Assembly: GCF_010500925.1 (NCBI RefSeq)
Contig: NZ_QVMG01000001.1
Coordinates: 124,001 to 188,000 of the forward strand
Direction: 5' to 3'
DNA length: 64,000 nucleotides
Origin: Parabacteroides sp. 52
Lineage (GTDB): Bacteria > Bacteroidota > Bacteroidia > Bacteroidales > Tannerellaceae
How positions within the stretch are numbered: position 1 is the first letter of the stretch; each line of letters opens with the position of its first letter. This document shows positions 8,029 to 16,850 of this stretch, in pieces. The notes below the pieces were generated by a model that was given only the letters and a program-made list of their open reading frames with translations, did no database searches and was not told where the DNA came from. Made by a program: the position numbers and the translations under genes.

Positions 8029-9402
8029 ATGTTTGCGAAAGAAACTTACATGGCCCGCAGGGCTAAACTAAAACAAACAATGGGGTCCGGACTTTTACTT
8101 TTTATAGGTAATGATGAATCCGGAATGAATTATGCGGATAATACATATCATTTCCGCCAGGACTCTACTTTCCTCTATTTTTTCGGCTTGCCCTATGCCG
8201 GACTATCCGCTATCATTGATATTGATAACAACCGGGAAATTATTTTTGGAGATGAACTCACGATCGATGCTATCGTATGGATGGGAACACAACCCACCTT
8301 GAAAGAAAAGAGCGAACGGGCAGGTCTCACAGAGGTACGTCCTTTCAAAGAAATTGAAACCTACCTGAAAGAGGCCCAGCAAAAAAAGCAGGCAATCCAC
8401 TATCTGCCTACTTATCGTGCCGAACATCAACTAAAATTACAAAATTGGTTGGGCATTTATCCAGGAACAGAAAAGCCATCTGTTCCTTTTATCTATGGAG
8501 TAGTAAATCAACGCAACTATAAAAGCGAAGAAGAAATTGCTGAAATAGAAAAAGCTTGTATTGTTACAGCCGATATGCACCTGACAGCTATGCGTATGGT
8601 ACGCCCGGGTATTCGTGAAAGCGAAGTGGCAGCAGCCGTGGCTGAAGTCGCTTATGCAAATGATTATCAGCTGTCTTTCCCTATCATTGCCACCATCAAT
8701 GGACAGACATTACACAATCATTATCATGGAAATATGATAAAGAGCGGCGACATGCTCTTATTGGATGCAGGGGCTGAAACTGAAATGGGATACGCAGGTG
8801 ATATGTCTTCGACTATTCCCGCTGACTCCACCTTTACGTCCCGCCAGAAAGATATATACGACATCTCTGTAGCTGCTCACGAAGCCGCTGTAGCTGCTCT
8901 TCGCCCGGGTGTTCTGTTTGAGGATGTATACGACAAATCCTTGACTGTCATCATGGAAGGCTTGAAAGAGTTTGGCTTTGTCAAAGGAGACCCTCAAGAA
9001 GCAGTAAAGGCCGGAGCTGCCGCACTGTTTATGCCTTGTGGGTTAGGACATATGATGGGCCTTGATGTTCATGATATGGAAAACCTAGGAGAAGTATATG
9101 TAGGCTATAATGGCCGAGCAAAAAGCACACAGTTCGGACGAAAATCGCTTCGTCTGGGGCGCAACCTGGAACCTGGCTTTGTATTAACCATTGAACCAGG
9201 TATATATTTCATCCCTGAACTGATTGACTTATGGAGAAAAGAAAATAAATTCTCTGAATTTATTAATTATGAAAAAGTGGCTACCTATAAAGATTTCAGT
9301 GGTATCCGCAACGAAGAAGATTATCTGATAACAGAGAAAGGCGCCCGCCTTTTAGGTAAAAAAATACCTATTCGTACGGAAGAAGTAGAGTCCTTACGCT
9401 AA
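8029..9402 (+). CDS. pepP: Xaa-Pro aminopeptidase (M24B, aminopeptidase P)
   Basis: Removes the N-terminal residue before a proline; cytoplasmic, with a two-metal centre. Residues 1-165 form the aminopeptidase P N-terminal domain and the rest the pita-bread fold. Metal ligands are visible: Asp246 (LLLDAG), Asp258 (GDMSS), His341 (GLGHMMGL), Glu389 (TIEPGIYF) and Glu429 (IRNEEDYL). The 457-residue length is typical. It has its own promoter and a very strong terminator, so it is probably monocistronic. Confidence 0.94.
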   Translation: MFAKETYMARRAKLKQTMGSGLLLFIGNDESGMNYADNTYHFRQDSTFLYFFGLPYAGLSAIIDIDNNREIIFGDELTIDAIVWMGTQPTLKEKSERAGLTEVRPFKEIETYLKEAQQKKQAIHYLPTYRAEHQLKLQNWLGIYPGTEKPSVPFIYGVVNQRNYKSEEEIAEIEKACIVTADMHLTAMRMVRPGIRESEVAAAVAEVAYANDYQLSFPIIATINGQTLHNHYHGNMIKSGDMLLLDAGAETEMGYAGDMSSTIPADSTFTSRQKDIYDISVAAHEAAVAALRPGVLFEDVYDKSLTVIMEGLKEFGFVKGDPQEAVKAGAAALFMPCGLGHMMGLDVHDMENLGEVYVGYNGRAKSTQFGRKSLRLGRNLEPGFVLTIEPGIYFIPELIDLWRKENKFSEFINYEKVATYKDFSGIRNEEDYLITEKGARLLGKKIPIRTEEVESLR

Positions 9403-9425
9403 TTATCTTTTTATAATAAACAACC

Positions 9426-9478
9426 AAAGGTTGAATAAGAAAGGGTGAATAAAAACCACCCTTCTTATTCAACCTTTT
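9426..9478 (+). terminator. Strong hairpin terminator of pepP
   Basis: A stem of about 21 base pairs (AAAGGTTGAATAAGAA side against TTCTTATTCAACCTTT, one bulged base) around a short loop, ending in TTTT. It lies 24 bases after the pepP stop. Confidence 0.8.
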
Positions 9479-9868
9479 CATTTATAAAGACAGTATTATT
9501 CATTATTCCTTCTTCTCATTTCCTACATCCGGATTTTCAAAAAGCAAAAAAAGCAAACATCTATCATTTTAAACCATGTGAAAGGATGATACTTTTAACA
9601 CCTATCAAGTATGGATACAGAAAGGCCTTTATATTATATGCAAAGAAAAGTCAAAATACACATATTTATCTATAAATCAATCGCTTAAACACTAAAATCA
9701 AGAGCAAACTCATTAACCAAATAGCTCAATCCATCCAAACAGAAGATATTTTTACACCTCTTTTGTTTATGGTTAACTTTCATTAACCGCTAATAATAAA
9801 CCATTTAACACCCTATGTGTTTTGTATATACAGACGTCGAAATATAAATAATATAAAACACAAACATC
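9479..9868. other. AT-rich intergenic region
   Basis: About 390 bases of AT-rich sequence before the metalloprotease gene. A 76-codon frame here begins inside the pepP terminator and has no promoter or family resemblance. No canonical TAnnTTTG box was found close to the gene at 9869. Confidence 0.5.
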
Positions 9869-11026
9869 ATGGAAGATAAAACAAACAAATCAATAAACAG
9901 AGGAAAGAAAAAAGCTTTTCTTATCCTTACACTGATAGGTCTTCTTTTTTTTCAACCGAGTTTTGCTAAAGAAATCATAACCATTCATTCCGGAAAAATA
10001 GAAATTACCTTCTTTGATACCAGAGACCAAGGCATGATCCCCTACAGTTATAATTTACAAGATTGGCCTGCTCCGGCAAAAGAGGCTGTTATTGAAGCGT
10101 TCAATATTGTAGAACAATCACTTGTTCTAACCAATAAAATGTCTGTCTCTGCTATATGGTCCGCCGACCTGGCTGCTTACAATACCATTGCTGAAGCATA
10201 CAGCAGCTTTGTAGACGTTACACACATTCAAAACGTAAACAACCTGGACAACCGGTACAAATACCCTCAGGAATTGATCAACCAATTGATGGGTGGAACT
10301 AGATACGCCGGCAACAACATCACTATGGCGTTTAACTCCACAAAAGATTGGTGTTTTTCTAAACACGAAACACCCAGATACAACCAGCAAGACCTTATAA
10401 CCGTAACCCTGCATGAATTGGCCCATGGTTTTGGTATCAGCAGCTATCAGACAAAGAAAAAAGAGACCAAACCTTATATTTACGATAAATACATTGTAGA
10501 TAGTAACGGACATCAGCTAAGTGACAAGACTTCTAAATCATTAACCAATAATAGTTTGTATTATATAGGACCCAATATTCTGAAAATGAATAACGGAGAA
10601 CCCTTGAAACTACATGCACCGGAAAATTTTACATCAGCAAGTATTTGTCACTTCGACAGAATTTATACCAATGATGAAAACGGTAGATTATTAATCCCTG
10701 GCACCTCTTTTGGTATAAGTACAAGGTTCTTTGGTGATTACGCCTTGGCTATTTTTGAAGATATAGGCTGGACTGTGAAAAATTCGGCAAGATTAAATAT
10801 GGTATCTAATGAAAATATCCATCTCGACGATGTGAGAGTATACACCACGGCTGGTACAATTCATATCGAAAACCCGAACTATGACAATCTATCCATAGTC
10901 ATATACACTATGGATGGAAAATTAGTGAAAAAAGAAATAATCAACAATTCTGAATCATACATTGTCAGCCCACATACTGTCTATGTTGTCAGGATAGCAA
11001 ATAAAACATTCAAAATACGCACCTAA
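9869..11026 (+). CDS. Secreted zinc metalloprotease with possible type IX sorting tail
   Basis: A 385-residue protein. A charged N-terminus and hydrophobic stretch (about residues 14-33, ending PSFAKE) form a signal peptide. The zinc motif HELAHGFG lies at 182-189 (HExxHxxG, zincin type). The last ~75 residues (VRVYTTAGTIHIEN, IYTMDGKLVKKE, VYVVRIANKTFKI) are beta-rich and resemble a type IX secretion C-terminal sorting domain. A likely reading is a protease exported by Sec and then passed to the cell surface; the plug protein at 28.7 kb shows that a T9SS gene is present. Substrate unknown. It is followed by its own terminator. Confidence 0.8.
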   Translation: MEDKTNKSINRGKKKAFLILTLIGLLFFQPSFAKEIITIHSGKIEITFFDTRDQGMIPYSYNLQDWPAPAKEAVIEAFNIVEQSLVLTNKMSVSAIWSADLAAYNTIAEAYSSFVDVTHIQNVNNLDNRYKYPQELINQLMGGTRYAGNNITMAFNSTKDWCFSKHETPRYNQQDLITVTLHELAHGFGISSYQTKKKETKPYIYDKYIVDSNGHQLSDKTSKSLTNNSLYYIGPNILKMNNGEPLKLHAPENFTSASICHFDRIYTNDENGRLLIPGTSFGISTRFFGDYALAIFEDIGWTVKNSARLNMVSNENIHLDDVRVYTTAGTIHIENPNYDNLSIVIYTMDGKLVKKEIINNSESYIVSPHTVYVVRIANKTFKIRT

Positions 11027-11051
11027 ACTTCAATACAACCCCAAATGACTC

Positions 11052-11087
11052 AAAAGTCTGTTTTTTTTCAAAAACAGACTTTTTTTT
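11052..11087 (+). terminator. Terminator of the metalloprotease gene
   Basis: A 14-base perfect stem (AAAAGTCTGTTTTT with AAAAACAGACTTTT) and a 4-base loop, followed by T residues, 26 bases after the stop. Confidence 0.85.
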
Positions 11088-11408
11088 GAAAGAGCCCTTA
11101 AAACGCTTCTAATAGTTCCATGACTGATAATTTTCAATCCCTCCCTGTTTCAATAACAGTAAATCCCTATTATACGTGATAGGTTTACCACCTATTCAGT
11201 AATACTCTTATAAATAAAAAGAAGGTTACAATTTTCCTTTCCCCTTATGTCCCTTTTCTGGCGTATATTTTCACTGACTTTACATACAAACACATAGGTA
11301 TTCCTATCATTTCGATAAACATTTCCTTTCTGCCCCGTATTTCCTAGAAAGACATGCGGGTATGAACAAAAAAAACGAATAATCGAATGCTTCATTCACT
11401 GAAAATAA
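11088..11408. other. Intergenic sequence without a recognised gene
   Basis: About 320 AT-rich bases between the metalloprotease terminator and repeat E1. A 67-codon minus-strand frame has no promoter and no recognisable content. I see no other feature. Confidence 0.5.
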
Positions 11409-11498
11409 AATTGCTGACATATGTCGGCACAATTGCCGATAATCGTCGGCAATTGTGCTGATAATTATCAGCAATTGTGCTGACGATCGTCAGCAATT
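11409..11498. repeat. Family E palindromic array, copy E1
   Basis: Four 16-nt quasi-palindromes at 11413, 11435, 11457 and 11479 (GCTGACATATGTCGGC, GCCGATAATCGTCGGC, GCTGATAATTATCAGC, GCTGACGATCGTCAGC) separated by 6-nt spacers (ACAATT, AATTGT, AATTGT). The ends are an inverted AATTGCTGAC/GTCAGCAATT pair. It lies between two converging genes, 92 bases past the stop of the thioredoxin-fold gene. All units fit GNNGA-N6-TCNNY. Confidence 0.9.
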
Positions 11499-11542
11499 CC
11501 TTTACTCATCTAATTTGACTGAGAATAGCCGCTATTAGGCAT

Positions 11543-11576
11543 AAAAAAAGCCCGCTTTATATAAAAGCAGGCTTTT
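11543..11576 (-). terminator. Terminator of the thioredoxin-fold gene
   Basis: On the minus strand an AAAAGCCTGCTTTT/AAAGCGGGCTTTT hairpin ends in seven T residues, 15 bases past the stop. Confidence 0.8.
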
Positions 11577-11590
11577 GTGTCATGTAAATT

Positions 11591-12094
11591 TTAATTTAAT
11601 CGATTCAATACTTCTGTCAGTTTGCCGGGTAAAAGATTAGAAGCAACAATTACACCCTGGTCATCAATAAGATAGCTACCGAATCCTTTCTTTAAACGAT
11701 ACTCCTTATACACCTCTGACACTTTCCCTAATTCTTCATGAAACTGTGTTGTTTCATCTAATCCATCATTTTTGATTGTTTCCGAAAAAACCGATTTTTT
11801 CTCATCAAAAGAAACAGAATAAACCACAATTTCATTCGAGCCGAATTGGTTAATCTCATTCATTAATTGCACATTACGGGCGCGTGACTCGGCATCATAA
11901 GCTGCCCAAAAGTTCAACAAAATGTAATGCCCTGAATGTTTTTGGAAACTAAAACTCTTTTCGTTTCCTAAAGACTTTATTCTCGGAGCGATATCTCCAG
12001 GGTTTAACCCCTTTACAGGTCTCGCTTCTTTTGATCCGAAAGACATGAATAACATGGCAATCGAAGCAATGAGAACATAAGTTCTTACTCTCAT
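11591..12094 (-). CDS. Thioredoxin-fold (TlpA/AhpC-TSA-like) protein lacking CXXC
   Basis: A 167-residue protein. The N-terminus (VLIASIAMLFMSFG) is a signal peptide or anchor. The body has the TlpA/AhpC-TSA layout: NPGDIAPRIKSL, then HYILLNFWAAYDAESRARN where family members have NFWASWCxPC, then VYSVSFDE and a DDQGVIVAS strand. Both redox cysteines are missing and the whole protein has no Cys, so it cannot do thiol exchange; a binding or chaperone role is possible (inference). A -7 box at 12256-12263 gives an unusually long leader of about 155 bases. Confidence 0.85.
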   Translation of the reverse strand: MRVRTYVLIASIAMLFMSFGSKEARPVKGLNPGDIAPRIKSLGNEKSFSFQKHSGHYILLNFWAAYDAESRARNVQLMNEINQFGSNEIVVYSVSFDEKKSVFSETIKNDGLDETTQFHEELGKVSEVYKEYRLKKGFGSYLIDDQGVIVASNLLPGKLTEVLNRLN

Positions 12095-12263
12095 AATGTC
12101 ATATTTACGTTAGACTTGATCAGAAAAAAAGAAAATCGAAATGAAATACATTCCATTATTTCAAACTTCATCTTATTCTCTGACTCCTGATTTTCAGGAA
12201 ATACAGCAAGAACGTCGTCCTTCTCTAAGGACTTCTTTCTCCTGTTAAACGGCTGCAAATATA
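12095..12263 (-). promoter_or_regulatory. Promoter and long leader of the thioredoxin-fold gene
   Basis: The minus strand has TATATTTG at 12256-12263, about 160 bases before the ATG at 12094. The leader contains a perfect 6-base hairpin (GTCCTT, loop of 4, AAGGAC) at 12214-12229. No known riboswitch was recognised. Confidence 0.4.
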
Positions 12264-12373
12264 AGAAGAAAATACCCCAACATCCAAAGCCTTCTATAAT
12301 TATATGTTGATTTTCAAGCTTTTTTATATTTTCATCTCATAAAAGAAATAAAAATTAACCTGTTTTAAAACAT

Positions 12374-12402
12374 AAAAAATAAGGAGAAGCCTCCCCCTTA
12401 TT
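12374..12402 (-). terminator. Terminator overlapping the stop of the gene at 12398
   Basis: On the minus strand AATAAGG...GAG folds onto CTCCTTATT with a small bulge and is followed by TTTTTT. The stop codon lies within the 5' arm of the stem. Confidence 0.55.
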
Positions 12403-12922
12403 CTTCCAAAGGAGGCGGCAAAGGAACCCCTACTTTGATAAATTCGTCATAAACCACCTGGGGATGTTTTTTAGGAACAAAGTCCGCCTCTTTCTTTTTC
12501 CGCTCATCGCCTAATGCAGGACTCTTCAACTTCCGGCTTTCGGTGCTGTACTTGAATAGGGTCTCTTTTCCTTTATCCAGTAAAACACTGTTAGACACTT
12601 CGGCATTCAGGAAATTCTCTTTAGGAGTCAACCTCGGTAACAACTTCTGTTCCAATAACCCACGATAAGCGCCGGTATATTCACACCATACCGTTCCTCC
12701 CTGCTGATATATACGGTACGTAAAATTAGACCAGGCCGTTTTAATATGCACTTCATATTTCCAAATTTCCACCAAAGCTTCTGATTCAAAATAAGGATCT
12801 TTAATAGATATACGTTTAAAGTGTTCTTTTTCTTCAAGAACCAATGACAGCCATTTATCAGAACACAGTATTTCTGTGACAATATCAGGCAATTTTTCTT
12901 TAATTTCAAATTGTATTCGCAT
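12398..12922 (-). CDS. Conserved-looking hypothetical protein
   Basis: A 174-residue protein that I do not recognise. It has no signal peptide or membrane segment. The first ~110 residues alternate charged and aromatic positions (WKYEVHIKTAWSNFTYRIY, WCEYTGAYRG), suggesting a compact alpha/beta fold. The tail is Lys-rich and then Pro-rich (VPLPPPLEE). A TATATTTG -7 box lies 73 bases upstream and a terminator directly follows, so it is probably a genuine single-gene unit. It is divergent from serB. Function unknown. Confidence 0.7.
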   Translation of the reverse strand: MRIQFEIKEKLPDIVTEILCSDKWLSLVLEEKEHFKRISIKDPYFESEALVEIWKYEVHIKTAWSNFTYRIYQQGGTVWCEYTGAYRGLLEQKLLPRLTPKENFLNAEVSNSVLLDKGKETLFKYSTESRKLKSPALGDERKKKEADFVPKKHPQVVYDEFIKVGVPLPPPLEE

Positions 12923-12995
12923 AGTTATCTGCCTGCCCGTCAGGACTTATTAAGGTTCCAGGTTCTTATTAAACAATAATCAAGGTCGTATAAAG

Positions 12996-13003
12996 CAAAT
13001 ATA
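12996..13003 (-). promoter_or_regulatory. -7 box of the hypothetical gene at 12922
   Basis: The minus strand reads TATATTTG, 73 bases before the ATG. Confidence 0.4.
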
Positions 13004-13045
13004 TAAATTTGTTTATTATTTTCTACATTTTAAATACAAGTTATA

Positions 13046-13053
13046 TACCTTTG
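13046..13053 (+). promoter_or_regulatory. -7 box of serB
   Basis: TACCTTTG lies 18 bases before the serB ATG at 13072. Confidence 0.5.
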
Positions 13054-13071
13054 TGGAAAATTTAACATAAG

Positions 13072-14304
13072 ATGGAAGCAAAAGACGAAATTATACTAAT
13101 AAATATAAATGGAACCGACCGACCAGGCGTAACTGCCACCTTAACAGAAATCTTAGCCAAAAACAATGCTGTCATTTTAGATATCGGACAAGCAGATATT
13201 CATAGCCATTTATCGTTAGGTATTATGTTTCAATGCACTGCAGGTAATTCGGGAAACATACTAAAAGAACTTCTTTTCAAGAGTTATGAATTAGATGTGG
13301 CTATTCGCTTCAGCCCTATTTCGGAAAAAGATTATAATCTATGGGTAAGTATGCAAGGTAAAAACCGGTATATCATTACTATTTTAGGGCGCAAACTTAC
13401 GGCCAAACAAATTGCCGGTGTTTCACGCATTGTCGCTGAACAAGGGATGAATATAGATGATATCAAACGCTTAACCGGCCGTATAGCCCTGGAAGAGAGC
13501 GAACGCTCTCCCAAAGCCAGTGTTGAATTCTCCGTAAGGGGTACCCCGCTAAACAAAGAAAAGATGAAGGCCGAATTTATGCGTCTTTCTGCTGAACAGG
13601 AAATGGATATTTCTTTTCAGGAAGAGAGTATGTTCCGACGCATGCGCCGGCTTATTTGTTTCGATATGGATTCGACATTGATTGACACCGAAGTGATCGA
13701 TGAATTAGCCATACGTGCCGGTGTGGGAGAAGAAGTCAAAAAAATCACCGAAGCAGCGATGCGTGGTGAGATTGATTTTGCGGAGAGCTTCCGGCAACGC
13801 TGTAGCTTATTGAAAGGTCTGGATGTCTCTGTCATGCAAGAGATTGCTGAGAATCTGCCTATAACCGAAGGCGTAGACCGCCTGATGTCGGTATTGAAAA
13901 AAGTAGGATTTAAGATAGCTATTCTCTCCGGAGGATTTTCTTATTTCGGTAACTACCTGAAAAAGAAATACAATATCGACTATGTATACGCCAACGAACT
14001 GGAAGTGGTAGACGGAAAACTGACTGGCAACTATGTAGGAGATATAGTAGATGGAAAAAGAAAAGCCGAATTACTACGTCTGATAGCACAAGTTGAAAAA
14101 GTGGATATCCGCCAGACGGTGGCTGTTGGTGACGGTGCCAATGACCTTCCCATGATCAGTATAGCCGGTTTAGGGATCGCCTTCCACGCCAAACCCAAGG
14201 TAAAAGAAACAGCTAAGCAATCCATTTCAACCATTGGATTGGATGGTATATTATATTTTTTGGGGTATAAAGACTCCTATCTTGAAGATGAGAATATATA
14301 TTAA
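13072..14304 (+). CDS. serB: Phosphoserine phosphatase with N-terminal ACT domains
   Basis: Last step of serine synthesis: phosphoserine to serine and phosphate. Residues 1-180 contain two ACT-like domains (ILININGTDRPGVTATL and ITILGRKLTAKQIAGVSR), which in this family bind amino acids for feedback control. The HAD domain starts at FDMDSTLID with nucleophile Asp198 and acid Asp200, followed by LSGGFSYF, the Lys region, and GDGANDLPMI. The 410-residue length matches the ACT-fused SerB of Bacteroidetes. It heads a three-gene run with the Dabb and C_GCAxxG_C_C genes. Confidence 0.95.
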   Translation: MEAKDEIILININGTDRPGVTATLTEILAKNNAVILDIGQADIHSHLSLGIMFQCTAGNSGNILKELLFKSYELDVAIRFSPISEKDYNLWVSMQGKNRYIITILGRKLTAKQIAGVSRIVAEQGMNIDDIKRLTGRIALEESERSPKASVEFSVRGTPLNKEKMKAEFMRLSAEQEMDISFQEESMFRRMRRLICFDMDSTLIDTEVIDELAIRAGVGEEVKKITEAAMRGEIDFAESFRQRCSLLKGLDVSVMQEIAENLPITEGVDRLMSVLKKVGFKIAILSGGFSYFGNYLKKKYNIDYVYANELEVVDGKLTGNYVGDIVDGKRKAELLRLIAQVEKVDIRQTVAVGDGANDLPMISIAGLGIAFHAKPKVKETAKQSISTIGLDGILYFLGYKDSYLEDENIY

Positions 14305-14322
14305 TAAAATAACATTTTACTT

Positions 14323-14625
14323 ATGATCAGACACATTGTAATGTTCAAGCTCACAGAGTTCAACAGCTCTATTGAGAAACAAATGAAAATGCAGGAAATA
14401 AAAGAAAATCTGGAAGCATTGATCGATACAATCGATTGTTTACGATTTATTCAAGTCGACTTCAATATGAACCCTGAAGAAACATGGGATCTTATCCTCA
14501 CAACCGAATTGGATACATTGGCCGATGTTAAAACCTATGCTACGCATCCGGCACATGTCGCTGTATCCAAAGAAATTATAGCCCCCGTAAAAGCAGATAG
14601 GGCTTGTGTCGATTATGAATTTTAA
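14323..14625 (+). CDS. Dabb family (stress-responsive alpha/beta barrel) protein
   Basis: A 100-residue single Dabb domain: it starts RHIVMFKLTEF, has a central LRFIQVDFN strand, and ends with YATHPAHVAVSKEIIAPV followed by RACVDYEF, all typical of the dimeric ferredoxin-like barrel. The biochemical role of stand-alone bacterial Dabb proteins is mostly unknown. It starts 18 bases after serB and ends 5 bases before the next gene, so the three are likely co-transcribed. Confidence 0.88.
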   Translation: MIRHIVMFKLTEFNSSIEKQMKMQEIKENLEALIDTIDCLRFIQVDFNMNPEETWDLILTTELDTLADVKTYATHPAHVAVSKEIIAPVKADRACVDYEF

Positions 14626-14630
14626 ACAAC

Positions 14631-15101
14631 ATGAAAGAATTTGATCCAGAAGCCCGGATAAAACAGGCAGTAGAGAATTTTGAATCCGGATATAATTGTG
14701 CCCAGGCTATATTTCTTGCCTATTGTGACCTCTTTGACATAGATCAAAAAACCGGCAGTATGATGAGTGTTTCTTTTGGAGGGGGCTTAGGACGTATGCG
14801 TGAGGTGTGTGGAACTGTTAGTGCAATGGCAATGCTGGCAGGCTTCAAATACCCTGTACCTGATACCACCGACCTGAATGCTCGTACCCGTAATTATGCC
14901 ATGGTACAAAAAATGGCTGATCTGTTCAAGGAAAAACACGAAACGATTATTTGTAAAAATATCCTGAAAAGAAAACCGGAAGTAAACAAGGCTACACCGG
15001 AAGCCCGTACACCGGCATATTATTCCAGTAGGCCTTGCACACGGCTTGTTGCAGATGCTGCTGATATTACCAATAAAATGTTATCAGGCGAGTTGGACTA
15101 A
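14631..15101 (+). CDS. C_GCAxxG_C_C family protein
   Basis: A 156-residue protein with the Cys pattern that names this family: YNCAQAIF, the glycine-rich GGGLGRMREVCGTVSAM, a later CKNILKR and a C-terminal RPCTRLV. The conserved cysteines suggest metal or redox-cofactor binding; members are annotated as probable redox-active proteins, but no reaction is established. No signal peptide. It is last in the serB run and stops 3 bases before the converging mgtC gene; no terminator is evident between them. Confidence 0.85.
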   Translation: MKEFDPEARIKQAVENFESGYNCAQAIFLAYCDLFDIDQKTGSMMSVSFGGGLGRMREVCGTVSAMAMLAGFKYPVPDTTDLNARTRNYAMVQKMADLFKEKHETIICKNILKRKPEVNKATPEARTPAYYSSRPCTRLVADAADITNKMLSGELD

Positions 15102-15104
15102 GGA

Positions 15105-15809
15105 TCAAGCTAATAGCCGAATTTGAGTAACATAACCCAAGCTTTGTATTTCAGAGAATAGTACACTATAAGCTGATTTTTGTTTTACATTTACTTTGTA
15201 TGTAATAACAGACTGCTGTTTTTCGTAATCATTTTCATAAGAAAAACTGACTATATAGATATTTTTATCTTCCACGATCTTGCGTATCTTCTTTAATTCG
15301 GGAGCGGAAGTAGAGCATGTTATCACCAAAATTTTATTGACCCCATCAAGAAACATACGTTTTTCCAGCTTTTCCATAGAAAGCAAAACAAACAAAGCGG
15401 CAAAAGTGGTTATGATAGCGGCACCATACATCCCGGAGCCAACAGCTAGTCCAATGACTGCAATTACCCAAATGCATGCCGCTGTTGTCAGGCCTTGTAC
15501 ACTCCCTTTGCTCTGGATAATAGCCCCAGCACCCAAAAAGCCGATTCCGGTCAATACTTGTGCAGCAATACGCCCCGGATCCCCATTCAAAAAATTCGGA
15601 TATATCTGAGGAATCCAGATAGAAATAAGCATGGCTGCGGTAGAACCCATACATATCAAAGAAAATGTACGCATTCCCGCATCTCTTCTACGCAGTTGCC
15701 TTTCCACCCCGATTATAGCGCCCAATATAAAGCTAATACCTAATCGTACGGCAGCAGTATAAAGAGTAATTTCTGTACTTTCCAATATAATTATCAACTC
15801 TTCCAACAT
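15105..15809 (-). CDS. MgtC/SapB family membrane protein
   Basis: A 234-residue protein. Four to five membrane segments fill residues 15-150, with the family motif GAIIGVERQLRRRDAGMRT and the conserved VLTGIGFLGAGAII segment. The cytoplasmic tail (about 160-234) is an ACT-like alpha/beta domain. MgtC-like proteins are linked to Mg2+ homeostasis or to control of ATP synthase and phosphate uptake; which applies here is not known. An upstream extension to 15980 is open, but the TATATTTG box at 15827-15834 puts transcription start at about 15820, so the ATG at 15809 is chosen. Confidence 0.9.
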   Translation of the reverse strand: MLEELIIILESTEITLYTAAVRLGISFILGAIIGVERQLRRRDAGMRTFSLICMGSTAAMLISIWIPQIYPNFLNGDPGRIAAQVLTGIGFLGAGAIIQSKGSVQGLTTAACIWVIAVIGLAVGSGMYGAAIITTFAALFVLLSMEKLEKRMFLDGVNKILVITCSTSAPELKKIRKIVEDKNIYIVSFSYENDYEKQQSVITYKVNVKQKSAYSVLFSEIQSLGYVTQIRLLA

Positions 15810-15826
15810 AACACTTGTTTTATTTG

Positions 15827-15834
15827 CAAATATA
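15827..15834 (-). promoter_or_regulatory. -7 box of the mgtC-like gene
   Basis: The minus strand reads TATATTTG, 18 bases before the ATG at 15809. It fixes the short form of the protein. Confidence 0.5.
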
Positions 15835-16008
15835 GTAAAAGCCGAGCGCAGAGCCAAACTCATTTGAATTATGCCAAGGCGCATCCTATATTCTATAAAT
15901 ATAAGAAATAACCTGAAAATCAGAAGAAATATAGGTGGTATTCCTATCAACAGATGGGAATATACATTCATGTGAAACAAATAAATTTACAATTACATAA
16001 AAAAATGG

Positions 16009-16016
16009 TACCTTTG
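16009..16016 (+). promoter_or_regulatory. -7 box of xth
   Basis: TACCTTTG lies 37 bases before the ATG at 16053. Confidence 0.5.
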
Positions 16017-16052
16017 ATTTTCATATAATGCTTGATACTAATAAAACAAATG

Positions 16053-16817
16053 ATGAAAATAATAACCTACAATGTCAATGGCCTGCGTGCTGCAATTGGT
16101 AAAGAATTCCCTACCTGGTTAAAGGAAGAACTTCCGGATGTATTGTGTTTGCAAGAAACCAAATTACAACCGGATCAGTTTCCTTCTGAAGTATTTGAAG
16201 AGATTGGCTATAAAAGTTATCTGTTCTGTGCACAGAAAAAAGGATATAGCGGAGTTGCTATCCTTAGCCGGCGCGAACCGGATCATGTTGAATATGGGAT
16301 GGGGATTGAAAAATATGATCAGGAAGGACGCTTCATACGCGCAGACTATGGGGATATATCCATCATCAGTGTGTATCATCCTTCCGGTACCAGTGGAGAA
16401 GAAAGACAAAGTTTCAAGATGGAGTGGCTGGAGGCATTCCAAACCTATGTATTAGCACTTCAAAAAACAAGACCTAAACTCATTTTGTGCGGTGATTATA
16501 ATATATGTCATGAAGCAATAGATATCCACGATCCGATACGCAATGCCAAAAACAGCGGATTCCTTCCTGAAGAACGGGAATGGATGACTCGCTTTTTATC
16601 TGCAGGATTTATAGATACTTTCCGCCTATTAAATCCGGAGAAAAAAGAATATACCTGGTGGAGTTACCGCTTTAATGCTAGGAAAAACAATAAAGGGTGG
16701 AGATTGGACTATTGTATGGCTAGCGAAAACCTGCTGTCAATGATTGAAAATGCCTATATCTTAAATGAGATTGTACATTCCGATCATTGCCCGGCAGTAT
16801 TGACGCTGAAACCCTAA
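16053..16817 (+). CDS. xth: Exodeoxyribonuclease III (AP endonuclease)
   Basis: Base-excision repair enzyme that cuts at abasic sites and has 3'-5' exonuclease activity. The 254-residue EEP-fold protein shows the full motif series: TYNVNGLRA at the N-terminus, LQETKLQ with the metal-binding Glu, GDYNICH, the RLDYCMAS segment and the terminal SDHCPAVL with the catalytic His. The ATG at 16053 gives the usual MKIITYNVNG start; upstream in-frame ATGs at 16032 and 16050 add only a few residues. It converges on pyrD and shares a bidirectional terminator. Confidence 0.95.
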   Translation: MKIITYNVNGLRAAIGKEFPTWLKEELPDVLCLQETKLQPDQFPSEVFEEIGYKSYLFCAQKKGYSGVAILSRREPDHVEYGMGIEKYDQEGRFIRADYGDISIISVYHPSGTSGEERQSFKMEWLEAFQTYVLALQKTRPKLILCGDYNICHEAIDIHDPIRNAKNSGFLPEEREWMTRFLSAGFIDTFRLLNPEKKEYTWWSYRFNARKNNKGWRLDYCMASENLLSMIENAYILNEIVHSDHCPAVLTLKP

Positions 16818-16824
16818 AGAAAGA

Positions 16825-16850
16825 AGCCCTCAGACTAACAATCGAGGGCT
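16825..16850. terminator. Bidirectional terminator between xth and pyrD
   Basis: A perfect AGCCCTC/GAGGGCT stem with a 12-base loop that contains the pyrD stop codon. It follows the xth stop by 7 bases. Confidence 0.65.

Noticed and set aside
9445..9675. 76-codon plus-strand frame
   Set aside because: It starts inside the pepP terminator hairpin and lies in AT-rich sequence without promoter or recognisable domain.
11192..11395. 67-codon minus-strand frame
   Set aside because: No promoter, no signal or domain, and located in a convergent intergenic space.
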